A stretch of 57,886 bases of DNA, taken from positions 1 to 57,886 of the forward strand of contig JAKSTW010000009.1 in assembly GCA_024402405.1 (NCBI GenBank), written 5' to 3'. Source of the stretch: Spirochaetia bacterium (lineage in GTDB: Bacteria > Spirochaetota > Spirochaetia > CADAEX01). Under the pieces are notes generated by a model. It had not been told where the DNA came from. It saw only the letters and a program-made list of their open reading frames with translations, and did not search any database. Positions 8,171-17,837 of this stretch are shown here, one piece after another; the first letter of the stretch is position 1; every line of letters starts with the position of its first letter. The position numbers and the translations under genes are program-made.

Positions 8171-9571
8171 ATGATACTTATGATTTGGAATGAAATATTA
8201 AAGACAGAAGAAAACAGAAAAAAATATGCGGATTTTGTAAGCAGGGCAGATAAGGATATCCATTCTTTCCTGGAATTTGATGCAGAGAAGATAGCTCCTC
8301 CTGAAAATACCGAGGGCTGTCTTGCCGGACTGCCGTTCGGTGTCAAGGATAATATTGCAGTAAAAGATTTCAAACTTACATGCGCCTCAAAGATCCTGGA
8401 GAATTTTGTTTCCCCTTATAATGCCACAGCCATTGAAAAACTGGAAAAGGCAGGATGTGTTCCTGTGGGAAAGACCAATATGGATGAGTTCGGAATGGGC
8501 TCTTCCACTGACTGCTCTGCTTTCGGCGGAACAAACAACCCATGGAACAAAGAGTGTGTCACAGGCGGTTCCAGCGGCGGAAGTGCTGCTGCGGTTGCAG
8601 CTGGGCTTGTTCCATTTGCCCTGGGTTCCGATACAGGCGGTTCAGTGCGCCAGCCGGCAGCTTTCTGCGGTGTGTACGGTCTGAAGCCTACTTATGGAAG
8701 CGTATCCCGTTTCGGACTGGTCGCTTATGCATCCTCCCTGGATGTCATCGGTGTGGTTTCAAGAGATCTGGATCTGGCAGAGAAAGTTTTTGAAGTCATC
8801 AGAGGTGAGGATGAGAAAGATCAGACATCGATTCCTTATCCTGAGAAAAAGGCTGAGCCGGTGAACGGCAAGCTGAGTTTCACATATCTTGAGGGCGATC
8901 TGGGGCTGACTCCTGAGATCGAGAAAGGTTATAGGGCCTGCATTCAGGCAATCAGAGACAGAGGATTTGAGATCAAGGGCGTCCAGATTCCATCACTGGA
9001 GTATGTCATCCCTGTCTATTATACGATCGCCACAGCAGAAGCCAGCGCCAATCTGGCCAGATTCAACGGTGTCAGATATGGTTACAGAAGTAAAAACGGA
9101 GAGACTCCGCTGGAGCTGATGCAGAAATCAAGGAATGAGGGATTCGGAGATGAGGTCAAGCTCAGGATCCTTCTGGGTACTTATGTGCTCCGTTCAGGAT
9201 TTCAGGATCAGTACTATGGCAAAGCCCAGAAGATCAGAACAAAGATAATCAATGAGTTCAAAGATATTTTCAGCTATTCTGATATTTTTGTAGTTCCGGC
9301 TTTCCCTTCACAGGCTTTCAGACATGGCAATGCAGGACTTACACAGTATCAGCAGAAAGTGGCTGATAAATTCACAGTTACAGCCAACCTTACCGGTCTT
9401 CCGGCTCTGAGCCTGCCGGTGGGAGTTGATAACGGACTTCCTGTCGGTGTCCAGTTCTTTGCTGACTATTGCAGCGAGAATCTGCTTTTTGATGCTGCCA
9501 GACAGCTGGCAGATGTGTTCCCAGTGGCCACACCTCCGGGATTTGTTCCTGCAGAGAAGATCATAGGGTAA
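8171..9571 (+). CDS. gatA: Aspartyl/glutamyl-tRNA amidotransferase subunit A (amidase)
   Basis: The glutaminase subunit (466 residues), which releases ammonia for amidation of Glu-tRNA(Gln) or Asp-tRNA(Asn). The amidase-signature triad is intact: Lys59 in GVKDN, Ser134 in TGGSSGGS and Ser158 in SDTGGSVRQP, with spacings equal to those known in GatA. ATG 8180 (MIWNEIL) is an alternative start; neither has a strong ribosome site, so translation is probably coupled to gatC. The enzyme's presence suggests missing or limited glutaminyl- or asparaginyl-tRNA synthetases. Confidence 0.96.
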   Translation: MILMIWNEILKTEENRKKYADFVSRADKDIHSFLEFDAEKIAPPENTEGCLAGLPFGVKDNIAVKDFKLTCASKILENFVSPYNATAIEKLEKAGCVPVGKTNMDEFGMGSSTDCSAFGGTNNPWNKECVTGGSSGGSAAAVAAGLVPFALGSDTGGSVRQPAAFCGVYGLKPTYGSVSRFGLVAYASSLDVIGVVSRDLDLAEKVFEVIRGEDEKDQTSIPYPEKKAEPVNGKLSFTYLEGDLGLTPEIEKGYRACIQAIRDRGFEIKGVQIPSLEYVIPVYYTIATAEASANLARFNGVRYGYRSKNGETPLELMQKSRNEGFGDEVKLRILLGTYVLRSGFQDQYYGKAQKIRTKIINEFKDIFSYSDIFVVPAFPSQAFRHGNAGLTQYQQKVADKFTVTANLTGLPALSLPVGVDNGLPVGVQFFADYCSENLLFDAARQLADVFPVATPPGFVPAEKIIG

Positions 9572-9581
9572 GGGGGAACAC

Positions 9582-10988
9582 ATGATAGAAACATTTATCG
9601 GACTTGAGATCCATATTCAGCTGCTGACAAAAACCAAGATTTTCTGTAATTGCAAAAACGAATTCAGCCATATTCCGAACACCAATGTATGTCCTGTATG
9701 TATGGGATATCCCGGCGTTCTTCCGAGATTGAATGAAGAGGCTGTCAGAAAGGCATATATCGTATGTCGTGCCCTGAACTGCCATCTGAATGAGAAAGCT
9801 GTATTTGAGCGGAAAAATTATTTCTACCCTGATCTGCCTAAGAATTATCAGATATCACAGTTTGCACTTCCATTCGGAGTCAACGGACTGGTGGAGATCG
9901 ACGGAGTTCCTAAGATCAGGATCCATGAGGCCCATCTGGAAGAGGATGCCGGTAAGCTGGTGCATGAGGGAATGACTTCCTACTGCGATTTCAACAGAAC
10001 AGGTACACCGTTGCTGGAGATCGTCACAGAGCCTGATTTCAAGAAGCCTGAGGATGCAGAGCTTTTCCTGCAGAATTTCCGCAAGATGGTCCGCTATCTC
10101 AGAGTGTGTGACGGTAACATGGAAGAAGGTTCCATGCGCTGTGATGTGAATGTGTCTGTGAACTTTGAAGGCAAAGGTCTGGGAAGAAAAGTTGAGATAA
10201 AGAATCTGAACTCTTTCCGTCATGTCCGTCTGGCTCTTCAGCATGAGATCCAGCGTCAGTCAAAGATGCTGACAGCCGGTGAGACGATCGTTCAGGAGAC
10301 AAGACTCTGGAATGATGAGAAGAAGCGCACAGAGAGCATGAGAAGCAAGGAAGACGCCAACGACTACAGATATTTCCCTGAGCCTGACCTGCCGCCATAT
10401 TATCCTGCTCCTGAGTTCCTGGCTGCCATTGAGAAAGAACAGACAGAGCTTCCTTGGATCAGAAAGAGAAGATTCATCAATGAATATAAACTGGCCGATG
10501 ATGGTGCCGAGTTCCTGACAGAGGAAAGAGAGCGTGCAGATTTTTTTGAGGCTGCACTGAATGCGGGAGTTTCTGTACAGAGTGCATCTTCCTGGATGAG
10601 AGGTGAGATTGCCAAAGGCCTGAATAAAAACAAAATGAGCCTCAAGGACAGCCATCTTACAGTAGAAAAATTTGTCACACTCATAAAGCTGCTGGATGAA
10701 GGCAAGATCAACAGCCAGGGTGCCAAGAAAGCCATGGAGATCCTTATCTGTGAGGATAAGGACACCGCAGATGTCATCAGAGAGAATAACTTGATGCAGA
10801 TGGCAGATAGCGGAGAACTGGAGGCTGTTGTTGACAAGGTCATTGCCGGCAATGATAAAGTTGTTCAGCAGATCAAAGGCGGAGACCAGAAACCTATCGG
10901 ATTCCTTATCGGTCAGATAATGAAAGCCAGCGGCGGAAAGGCTGATCCTAAGAAAGCAAGAGAATTATTATTAAATAAAATATCCTAA
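9582..10988 (+). CDS. gatB: Aspartyl/glutamyl-tRNA amidotransferase subunit B
   Basis: The 468-residue kinase/tRNA-binding subunit, which phosphorylates the misacylated amino acid and accepts ammonia from GatA. It begins with the signature FIGLEIHIQLLTKTKIFC and has the zinc-type CNCKNEF and CPVCMGYPG segments (Cys pairs near 23-25 and 38-41). NYFYPDLPKNYQISQ and CDVNVSV are catalytic-cradle motifs, and the C-terminal YqeY-like domain binds tRNA. AAGGGGG precedes the ATG. It lies 10 nt after gatA. Confidence 0.97.
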   Translation: MIETFIGLEIHIQLLTKTKIFCNCKNEFSHIPNTNVCPVCMGYPGVLPRLNEEAVRKAYIVCRALNCHLNEKAVFERKNYFYPDLPKNYQISQFALPFGVNGLVEIDGVPKIRIHEAHLEEDAGKLVHEGMTSYCDFNRTGTPLLEIVTEPDFKKPEDAELFLQNFRKMVRYLRVCDGNMEEGSMRCDVNVSVNFEGKGLGRKVEIKNLNSFRHVRLALQHEIQRQSKMLTAGETIVQETRLWNDEKKRTESMRSKEDANDYRYFPEPDLPPYYPAPEFLAAIEKEQTELPWIRKRRFINEYKLADDGAEFLTEERERADFFEAALNAGVSVQSASSWMRGEIAKGLNKNKMSLKDSHLTVEKFVTLIKLLDEGKINSQGAKKAMEILICEDKDTADVIRENNLMQMADSGELEAVVDKVIAGNDKVVQQIKGGDQKPIGFLIGQIMKASGGKADPKKARELLLNKIS

Positions 10989-11000
10989 AGGGAATTTAAA

Positions 11001-12794
11001 ATGAGAATAAAAAGAAATTACAGATGCGGAGAGCTTTCCGCAAAAGATGTAGGCAAGACAGTAAGCCTGTGCGGATGGGTAGAGAATTACCGTGACCACG
11101 GCGGAATTATTTTTATTGACCTGACAGACCGGTGGGGACTGGCTCAGATCGTGTTTGACCCTGCTGTTTCCGGAAAAGAGGTGCATGACCAGGCTGGAAC
11201 ACTCAGAAGCCAGTTTGTCATTGCTGCCACAGGAAAAGTCAGACTGAGACCGGAAGGAATGGCAAACCCTAAGCTGGCTACAGGCGAGATCGAGGTTTAC
11301 ATCGAAGACATGGAGATCCTGAACAAGTCCAAGACACCTCCGTTCGAGGCGCTTCATGCAGAGAAGGTCAACGATGAGACAAGACTTAAATACAGATATA
11401 TTGACCTGAGAAATCCTGCCATCAGAAACTGTCTGGTATTCAGAAGCAAACTGATGCATGCCATCAGGGAATATTTCTATAAGAAAGACTTCGTTGAGGT
11501 GGAGACACCTATTCTCAACAAATCCACACCGGAAGGTGCCAGAGACTATCTGGTTCCAAGCCGTGTTCGGGAAGGCTGTTTCTATGCGCTGCCACAGAGC
11601 CCGCAGCTTTTCAAGCAGATCCTTATGACTGCCGGGTTTGACAGATATATCCAGATAGCCAAGTGTTTCAGAGACGAGGATCTCCGTGCTGACAGACAGC
11701 CTGAGTTCACACAGGTGGATATGGAGATGTCCTTTATCACTCAGGAAGATATCATGGGAATCGTTGAGGGACTTTTCAAGGAGCTTTTCAAGGAATTCCT
11801 TAACATTGACCTTAAACTTCCTCTTTCCAGAATGACATATCAGGAAGCAATGCTGAAGTATGGCTGTGATAAACCTGATCTTCGTTTCGGACTTGAGATC
11901 GTTGACCTCTGCGATGTATTTGCCAACACACAGTTCTCTGTTTTCAAGAACACACTTGCTAAGAAAGGCAAAGTCAGAGGTATCAACCTGAAGGGAGCAT
12001 GTGACAAACTTACCAGAAAAGATCTGGATGCCATGACTGATTTTGTAAAACCTCTCAGAGGCAAGGGTGTGGCATGGATAAAGATGAATCAGGATGGTCC
12101 GCAGTCACCTATCATCAAATTCTTTACAGAAGAGGAATCCAAGGCTCTCTATGAAAAGATGGATGCAAAACCTGGTGATATCCTTATCTTTGTTGCCGAC
12201 AGCGAGAAGATCGTATGCAACTGTCTCTCTGAACTGAGAAACTTCTTCGGAAAGAAGCTGAACCTTTATGATGAGAACGAGAAGCACCTTTCCTGGATCG
12301 TTGACTTCCCTATGTTTGAGCTGGATGACCAAGGCAAACTCTCTGCTGTGCATCATCCATTCACATCACCTGTGGCTGAAGATATGGACAAGCTTTACAG
12401 CGGCGATCTGCTGAACATCAGAACAGATGCTTACGATATCGTATTCAACGGACATGAGGCCGGCGGCGGAAGTATCAGAATCCATGATCCGCAGGTTCAG
12501 GAGAAGATCCTGGAAGTTCTGGGAATCCCACTGGAGAAGGCACGGGAGCAGTTCGGCTTCCTGCTGGATGCGCTGGAACTGGGAACACCTCCTCACGGAG
12601 GACTGGCTCTCGGTCTGGACAGACTGGTAATGCTGTTCCTGGGCACAGAGTCCATCAGAGATGTAATTGCATTCCCTAAGACACAGAAAGCCACATGTAT
12701 GATGTGTGACACCCCTACACCGGTTTCCAAGGCTCAGCTGGAAGAGCTTCATATCGAAGTTTCCCTTCCTCCTGCAGAAGAAGAAACTAAGTGA
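11001..12794 (+). CDS. aspS: Aspartyl-tRNA synthetase, bacterial type
   Basis: A class II synthetase of 597 residues. It has an N-terminal OB anticodon-binding domain ([22 protein letters not shown]), class II motif 2 ([22 protein letters not shown]), the bacterial GAD insertion domain (about 285-420) and motif 3 ([15 protein letters not shown]) near the C-terminus. Co-transcription with gatCAB (gap 12 nt) suggests a non-discriminating AspRS that supplies Asp-tRNA(Asn) to the amidotransferase, but the discriminating residues were not checked. A strong terminator follows. Confidence 0.97.
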   Translation: MRIKRNYRCGELSAKDVGKTVSLCGWVENYRDHGGIIFIDLTDRWGLAQIVFDPAVSGKEVHDQAGTLRSQFVIAATGKVRLRPEGMANPKLATGEIEVYIEDMEILNKSKTPPFEALHAEKVNDETRLKYRYIDLRNPAIRNCLVFRSKLMHAIREYFYKKDFVEVETPILNKSTPEGARDYLVPSRVREGCFYALPQSPQLFKQILMTAGFDRYIQIAKCFRDEDLRADRQPEFTQVDMEMSFITQEDIMGIVEGLFKELFKEFLNIDLKLPLSRMTYQEAMLKYGCDKPDLRFGLEIVDLCDVFANTQFSVFKNTLAKKGKVRGINLKGACDKLTRKDLDAMTDFVKPLRGKGVAWIKMNQDGPQSPIIKFFTEEESKALYEKMDAKPGDILIFVADSEKIVCNCLSELRNFFGKKLNLYDENEKHLSWIVDFPMFELDDQGKLSAVHHPFTSPVAEDMDKLYSGDLLNIRTDAYDIVFNGHEAGGGSIRIHDPQVQEKILEVLGIPLEKAREQFGFLLDALELGTPPHGGLALGLDRLVMLFLGTESIRDVIAFPKTQKATCMMCDTPTPVSKAQLEELHIEVSLPPAEEETK

Positions 12795-12827
12795 TCTGAT
12801 CTGATAATTACTTAGATCTAAGTAAAA

Positions 12828-12859
12828 GCGGAGCTCCCGAAAGGAACTCCGCTTTTTTT
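12828..12859 (+). terminator. Terminator of the gatCAB-aspS operon
   Basis: Arms GCGGAG and CTCCGC plus an inner three-pair helix, 5-nt loop and a run of seven T's. The preceding A's pair with the T's, so it could also serve the opposite-strand gene that ends at 12864. Confidence 0.85.
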
Positions 12860-12863
12860 ATCA

Positions 12864-13631
12864 TTATTTTCTGCGTATTTCTGAGATCATGCCCCAGAGT
12901 ATGATCATGATTCCTGCACAGACGGCCAGGATGATGGATGTATACCGGCAGTCATAGCCGGCAGCCGAAATCTGCCGTATGAGAATTCCGATATATGCCC
13001 AGATCATTGCAAGCGCTGAGAACCATTTCTGCCATTTGGATACCATGAAATTGGCAATGGCTGCTCCTGCAAGAAGCATTATGATCGTCCAAAGCATGAA
13101 CAGAAGTCCAAAACCGCTGAGTCCCATGCTGACCAGCCATACACTGATGTTGGCAATTGTGGCTATGATGATCCATCCCAGATATATGTCGAATCCTGCC
13201 TGTAGCAGACGGCGGAATCTGTATTCACTATCCAGAGCTTTCAGTTTCTGGCTGATGATTATAAGTGAAAGAAGGAGGGCTGCGATACAGAGGACAGACA
13301 GTCCGGTTTTCCTGTTGTGCCACAGGAATATCCATATGATATTCAGCAGGCAGCTGACTGCAAACCAGATGCCAATTTTATTACGCACCATCAGACTGTG
13401 TTCGCTTCTGCCGGATATATCCAGCTGATAAATGGTAAAAAATGCCATGAGCAGATAGATTATACCCCAGATGGCAAAGGTGACGGCGGCAGGTGTGAAA
13501 AGGTTAGGATATGCCGCTGATACTTCTCCGGTGGTGTTGCCTCCTATAGGAAGCATATTTGCCAGAGCGTTGACTGCGACCATTGCTGCAAATAATGCTG
13601 CGTTGATCCATCTCAATGCGTTAGTTTTCAT
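12864..13631 (-). CDS. TspO/MBR-related multi-span membrane protein
   Basis: A 255-residue membrane protein rich in Trp and aromatic residues, with about seven hydrophobic segments. The N-terminal part (ALANMLPIGGNTTGEVS, YPNLFTPAAVTFAIWGIIY) closely resembles long bacterial proteins annotated as tryptophan-rich sensory proteins. Classical TspO is about 160 residues with five helices, so this is an extended relative of unknown ligand. The ATG at 13631 has a good AGGAGG. It ends against the aspS terminator, and lies 66 nt downstream of the lipoprotein gene. Confidence 0.72.
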   Translation of the reverse strand: MKTNALRWINAALFAAMVAVNALANMLPIGGNTTGEVSAAYPNLFTPAAVTFAIWGIIYLLMAFFTIYQLDISGRSEHSLMVRNKIGIWFAVSCLLNIIWIFLWHNRKTGLSVLCIAALLLSLIIISQKLKALDSEYRFRRLLQAGFDIYLGWIIIATIANISVWLVSMGLSGFGLLFMLWTIIMLLAGAAIANFMVSKWQKWFSALAMIWAYIGILIRQISAAGYDCRYTSIILAVCAGIMIILWGMISEIRRK

Positions 13632-13697
13632 AATCGCACCTCCTGTCTAAAATATACCAACAGAAGACGGATTTGAGAAATTACTTATACTTTTAGG

Positions 13698-14318
13698 CTA
13701 TGGTCGATTCTGCTTTCGTTTAATATCAGAAATAATTTTCAGGATAGAGGATATTATTTTTGGATTTTTGATGACGATTATTTTCATATTGGCTACAGAT
13801 GCCTCTGGTTCGTCAATATAATTGAAGATCAGTCCGAAATAATCAGAGTATTCATAAAAGCCATAAGCATTTGTTGTCAGATCTGTTACCTTTATTGTAT
13901 ATATTCCCTTTAAATAATTTTTATCAATATTTATTATTTCACACAGAAAATTTTCTTTTGTATCGGCAAACCACTTGTCTCCCACTTTTTTCAAGGATCT
14001 GTCGAAGACTTTCAGGTATTCATCAAAAAGGCCCTCATAATATACAGCATCTGCTTTATTCAGATAGCCGTAACATTCAGAAAAATCATCCGGTCCTGCC
14101 ACATCTATTTGTTTTGCCGGTCCATAGGGACAATTTTCAGCTGGTTTTCCATTCCATGTGTGCAGGTAAATATCTCCATTGTCATCTTCATATTCAACCG
14201 GCACATTTTCTTTAAATATCTCATATGCTTCTTCGGAACTTCCGCTGCTGTCGCATCCAGCAAGAGCGAAACAAAGGCACAAGCCTGAAAGCAGAGTAAT
14301 TATTCCTTCTTTCCTCAT
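13698..14318 (-). CDS. Hypothetical lipoprotein
   Basis: A 206-residue protein with a lipoprotein signal peptide (MRKEG, hydrophobic core, lipobox LAGC with lipidated Cys at 22), so probably membrane-anchored outside the cytoplasm. The mature part is acidic at first (YEDDNGDIYLH), has CPYG and SECYGY segments that could form a disulfide, and ends in a basic tail. I do not recognise the family. A GAGGT ribosome site supports the start. It and the following 350 nt are AT-rich compared with neighbours, which may indicate recent acquisition. Confidence 0.65.
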   Translation of the reverse strand: MRKEGIITLLSGLCLCFALAGCDSSGSSEEAYEIFKENVPVEYEDDNGDIYLHTWNGKPAENCPYGPAKQIDVAGPDDFSECYGYLNKADAVYYEGLFDEYLKVFDRSLKKVGDKWFADTKENFLCEIINIDKNYLKGIYTIKVTDLTTNAYGFYEYSDYFGLIFNYIDEPEASVANMKIIVIKNPKIISSILKIISDIKRKQNRP

Positions 14319-14398
14319 GATTTACCTCACTTATTATAATATATCTTTCCATCAAAGTATTGTTCAATATCTTATCTGCTGAATATTGGCTGCCTTTG

Positions 14399-14427
14399 TT
14401 GACTTTGCCTGCGAATAGTGATAAATT
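14399..14427 (+). promoter_or_regulatory. Candidate promoter in the intergenic region before the symporter
   Basis: TTGACT (14399-14404), 17-nt spacer, TAAATT (14422-14427). It would start a transcript near 14434 that meets the terminator at 14584. Evidence is consensus matching only. Confidence 0.4.
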
Positions 14428-14433
14428 GATTCC

Positions 14434-14616
14434 AACAGATTTGATTCTGCGACTGATTGTATTATTGAAAACAGGGAAGGCTATGCTGAATAGGTATATC
14501 GCAAATTATTACTATTATTATCTCACTTTCCGAAATAGTAGGGCTGATTTGTGATGCCATGATTCATGCTGGTCATGATAGAGAGCGACACAGATTAACC
14601 TGTGTCGCTTTTTTTT
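14434..14616 (+). ncRNA. Candidate small RNA or attenuated leader upstream of the symporter
   Basis: This lies in the only gene-free stretch longer than 300 nt (14319-14666). I find no convincing protein-coding frame. A plausible promoter at 14399-14427 and a strong terminator at 14584-14616 bracket about 180 nt. It could be an independent small RNA, or a 5' leader whose terminator controls the symporter that starts 50 nt later. I do not recognise a known riboswitch class. Confidence 0.3.
14584..14616 (+). terminator. Strong orphan terminator before the symporter gene
   Basis: A perfect 10-bp stem AGCGACACAG/CTGTGTCGCT with loop ATTAAC and a tract of eight T's. No plus-strand gene ends upstream, so it terminates either an unannotated RNA or the symporter's own leader. 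Confidence 0.85.
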
Positions 14617-14666
14617 GCGGAAAATAATATGCTTGGTTCAGAAATAGAAAAGGAAGGAAATTTGAA

Positions 14667-16226
14667 ATGAATGCTTCTATGATTGTTACTTTGGTTATGA
14701 TCATCGCTTTTTTCTCAGTGATGATGATTATTGGTGTGCGAACAAAGAAACACGCGTCTGATGTCAACGGATTCGTGCTTGGATCCCGTTCTGTTGGGCC
14801 ATGGCTCAGTGCTTTCGCCTACGGAACCTCATATTTCTCTGCCGTTATCTTTGTAGGTTATGCCGGACAGTTCGGTTGGAATTTCGGAATTGCCTCAACC
14901 TGGATAGGTCTTGGAAATGCATTCATCGGTTCTCTTCTTGCCTGGCTGGTGCTGGGACGGCGTACCAGAATCATGACCAACCATATTGCCAGCAAGACCA
15001 TGCCTGATTTTTTCGGAGCCCGCTTTGATTCTCCGGCTCTTAAGATTGCCGCTTCAGTGATCACATTCCTGTTCCTGATTCCTTACACAGCGTCACTTTA
15101 CAATGGTCTTTCCAGACTTTTTTCCATGGCATTCTCAGGCATTGATTATTCTGTGTGTGTCATAGTCATGGCTGTCCTGACCGGAACTTATGTCATTCTG
15201 GGCGGATATATGGCTACAGCACTCAACGACTTTATCCAGGGTATTGTCATGCTTGGAGGTATTGTGGCTGTGATTGCCGCAGTGCTGTGTGACAACGGCG
15301 GTCTGACTTCTGCCATTGAGACACTGGCTACAGGTTCCAACGGAGGATGGCAGTATGCCTCTTTCCTGGGGCCAGATCCTGTGTTCCTCCTTTTTGTAGT
15401 CATCCTCACTTCTCTGGGTACCTGGGGACTGCCGCAGATGGTGGGCAAGTTCTATGCCATCAAAAATGAGGAAGCTGTGAAGAAGGGAACTGTAGTGTCG
15501 ACATTTTTTGCCATTATCGTAGCTGGCGGCTGCTATTTCCTTGGCGGTTTCGGACGGCTCTATGACGTGAATGTGGCTGCCGAGGGTTTTGATGTGATCA
15601 TCCCGACCATGCTGCTGACTCTTTCCCCATATATTATCGGTATTGTAATAGTTCTGGTGCTCTCAGCTTCTATGTCCACACTCTCTTCACTGGTGCTGAC
15701 CAGCTCGTCTACCATCACACTGGATTTCCTGAATCCGCTGAATAAGAATCAGATGTCAGAGAAGAAAAAGATGCTCACCATACGTCTTTTCATAGTTGTA
15801 TTCATTGTTATTTCTGCTGTGATCGCCATAATGCAGGCTAAAAACAAGAATATGTTTATTGCCCAGATGATGGGTGTTTCCTGGGGAGCTCTGGCCGGTG
15901 CGTTCCTGGCTCCTTTTATGTACGGTCTGTACTTTAAAGGCACTTCCAGGGCGGCTGTGGCTGTCTCCTTTATCTGGGGAACCGGTCTGGAGATCATCCA
16001 GCTGCTGATTTCCATGAAGATGATTTCTGTAGCCGGAAGTCCTCTTCTCTCATTCGTGTTCAGAAATTCCCTCTACTCCGGTGTGTTTGCCATGGTAGGC
16101 GGTCTTATCATTGTTCCTGTGGTGAGTGTACTTACCAAAAGATCATGTCCTAAGAATGTGGACAGAATATTTACATGTTATGATGTGAATAATACAGTAG
16201 GAATCGTGGAGAACCTGGGAAAATAA
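14667..16226 (+). CDS. Sodium:solute symporter (SSS family)
   Basis: A 519-residue inner-membrane transporter with about 13 hydrophobic segments and the PutP/SGLT-type architecture. Visible family features are GSRSVGPWLSAFAYGTSYFSAV (TM2, sodium site region), GGYMATALNDFIQGIVM, and the SASMSTLSSLVLTSSST segment of TM9 that carries the Na2-site serines. It probably couples Na+ entry to uptake of an organic solute; the substrate cannot be read from sequence. GGAAGGAA precedes the ATG. It ends 3 nt from the convergent DUF4186 gene, with no terminator visible. Confidence 0.88.
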   Translation: MNASMIVTLVMIIAFFSVMMIIGVRTKKHASDVNGFVLGSRSVGPWLSAFAYGTSYFSAVIFVGYAGQFGWNFGIASTWIGLGNAFIGSLLAWLVLGRRTRIMTNHIASKTMPDFFGARFDSPALKIAASVITFLFLIPYTASLYNGLSRLFSMAFSGIDYSVCVIVMAVLTGTYVILGGYMATALNDFIQGIVMLGGIVAVIAAVLCDNGGLTSAIETLATGSNGGWQYASFLGPDPVFLLFVVILTSLGTWGLPQMVGKFYAIKNEEAVKKGTVVSTFFAIIVAGGCYFLGGFGRLYDVNVAAEGFDVIIPTMLLTLSPYIIGIVIVLVLSASMSTLSSLVLTSSSTITLDFLNPLNKNQMSEKKKMLTIRLFIVVFIVISAVIAIMQAKNKNMFIAQMMGVSWGALAGAFLAPFMYGLYFKGTSRAAVAVSFIWGTGLEIIQLLISMKMISVAGSPLLSFVFRNSLYSGVFAMVGGLIIVPVVSVLTKRSCPKNVDRIFTCYDVNNTVGIVENLGK

Positions 16227-16229
16227 GTA

Positions 16230-16598
16230 TCAGTTTTCTGATGATGAGGTTTCCCGGAACAGCCAGGCTCTGATGACAGCAAGGACATATTTCTGTTCTT
16301 CCTCAGTCAGAGCCTTTCCTTTTGGGATTCCGTGCCATTTCTCCAGGCAGCCGCGGCAGCAGCAGCCTGTGGCATGCTGTGCTATGAATACAGGATGATT
16401 TTTCATAGGCGTCTGCTTGCCGTCGTTTGGGATATATTCCGGGAAAAGTCTGGTTGCCAGAAGTTCCTCTGCATGATGCATTATGGTTTCCATCCCTTTC
16501 TCCTGAAAATAAGCAAGCTCCCGTCTTCTGAGATGGAAGCTGCTTCTGAATTTTGAGTTGTCTAATCTGATGAAAAGCTGATTCAGATCGGTGAACAT
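16230..16598 (-). CDS. DUF4186 family protein
   Basis: A 122-residue soluble protein matching DUF4186: an N-terminal LDNSKFRSSFHL, then EKGMETI, NDGKQTPMKNHPVF and the hallmark AQHATGCCCRGCLEKWHGIPKG (about 73-95). The CCC-x-x-C cluster with nearby histidines looks like a metal site. No function is established for the family. The start overlaps the SPOR-gene stop by 1 nt (TAATG), so it is translated with that operon. Confidence 0.85.
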   Translation of the reverse strand: MFTDLNQLFIRLDNSKFRSSFHLRRRELAYFQEKGMETIMHHAEELLATRLFPEYIPNDGKQTPMKNHPVFIAQHATGCCCRGCLEKWHGIPKGKALTEEEQKYVLAVIRAWLFRETSSSEN

Positions 16599-17263
16599 TA
16601 TTTTATAATATAGCTGCCGTCATAACCCTTGATTCTTTTTATTGATCCAAGCGCTTTGTCTGCCTGGCTCTTATCGGTGTAAGGGCCTGTGCGCACTCTA
16701 TATACGGTTTTTCCATTGGATGTTCCTGTCAGAATAGATGCCTTGTGATTATGCTCTTTCATTGTTGCCACGGCTCTGTCTGCTGATTCCCTGGTGGAGA
16801 AAGCACCCAGCTGGATCCAATATTCTGTGCTGCTGGCGGACTGTTTGACAGTCTGCTTTGTCTGTGTCTGAACTTTGGTCTGTACCTGCTGTTTTGGCTG
16901 TTCCTGCTTAGGCTGCTGTGGTACTGCTGACTTTTGTGATGTTTCCTTGATCACGATATCGGCCTGAGATTTTGTTTCAGGCTCACTTCTCAGTACTATT
17001 TTATTAGGTTCTATAGGTTTTATTTCCTTTGGCTGTACTGTATTTATCACTATGTTGTCTTCTGTGACTGCCGGTGTGGCAGATTCGGTCTGCTGCGGGG
17101 TATCTGCCTTTACCCATTCCATTGGTTCCTGAGCTTTTGTTATTGCCTGTTCTGCCTGTGAATTTCCTGACGGAAGAAAGATGAACATACATGCTGCCAG
17201 GATCACAAGAAAAAGGACGGCTACAGATAGGATCGTCCATAAAAGTTTTTGCTGCTGTTCCAT
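16598..17263 (-). CDS. SPOR-domain inner-membrane protein
   Basis: A 221-residue bitopic protein with a short cytoplasmic N-terminus, one TM helix (about 9-31, ILSVAVLFLVILAACMF) and a long Gln/Pro/Lys/Thr-rich linker. The C-terminal SPOR domain (about 146-221) carries WIQLGAFSTRESADRA and YRVRTGPYTDKSQAD. SPOR domains bind denuded septal peptidoglycan, so a role at the division site is likely. The first codon is 1 nt from the coaE stop, and the last overlaps DUF4186. Confidence 0.88.
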   Translation of the reverse strand: MEQQQKLLWTILSVAVLFLVILAACMFIFLPSGNSQAEQAITKAQEPMEWVKADTPQQTESATPAVTEDNIVINTVQPKEIKPIEPNKIVLRSEPETKSQADIVIKETSQKSAVPQQPKQEQPKQQVQTKVQTQTKQTVKQSASSTEYWIQLGAFSTRESADRAVATMKEHNHKASILTGTSNGKTVYRVRTGPYTDKSQADKALGSIKRIKGYDGSYIIK

Positions 17264-17264
17264 G

Positions 17265-17837
17265 TTATTCCCTCGATTTTAATATTTCTTTGATTTTTTC
17301 TGCGCTTGTCTGCTGTTTTCCAACATTATTTATAATTACTATATCGGCTTTTGATGAGAATTTATTAGGATCCATTTTCCGCTGGGCCCAGATCCTCTTC
17401 AGCACAGATTTTGCCGGCATATTGTCACGCCTGATTCCGCGGAACAGTCTGACCACAGCCGGTGCCTGCACCCAGAAAATCAGGTCGCACAGTTTATCCA
17501 GACCCATCTCAAAAAGAATGGCCGCATTGACTATCACATTCTTTTTCTCGTCGATCAGCTGATGTGTCATTCTGATCATTTCAGGATGGACTATTTTTTC
17601 CAGCATGATTTTTTTCTCCGGGTCTGAGAAAACGATTGCTCCCAGAGCCCGTCTGTCCACAGTGCCATTCTCTCTGATAATGGAATTTCCGAAAGTATCT
17701 TCCAGTTCTTTTTTCCTGTTTTCCAGAGCCGCATGTCCAAGTTTGTCCACATCGATATGATAGTATCCCATGTCCTCAAGAGGCTTTATCAGCGTGTTCT
17801 TGCCGGCACAGTATTTTCCTGCAACACCTATTACCAT
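17265..17837 (-). CDS. coaE: Dephospho-CoA kinase
   Basis: A 190-residue P-loop kinase catalysing the last step of CoA synthesis. The Walker A reads GKYCAGKNT (7-15) rather than the usual GGIGSGKST; the lysine is retained and the following Ser/Thr is Asn. DVDKLGHAAL (29-38) is the substrate-binding DxD(x)xxH segment, and lid residues follow in RRDNMPAKSVLKRI and QRKMDPNKF. I believe this GKN form also occurs in spirochaete CoaE proteins. The start overlaps the polA stop by 1 nt. Confidence 0.9.
   Translation of the reverse strand: MVIGVAGKYCAGKNTLIKPLEDMGYYHIDVDKLGHAALENRKKELEDTFGNSIIRENGTVDRRALGAIVFSDPEKKIMLEKIVHPEMIRMTHQLIDEKKNVIVNAAILFEMGLDKLCDLIFWVQAPAVVRLFRGIRRDNMPAKSVLKRIWAQRKMDPNKFSSKADIVIINNVGKQQTSAEKIKEILKSRE

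Noticed and set aside
14360-14554. 64-codon plus-strand frame before the orphan terminator as a small gene
   Set aside because: No ribosome site, a non-ATG start and low-complexity AT-driven composition (a run of Tyr codons).
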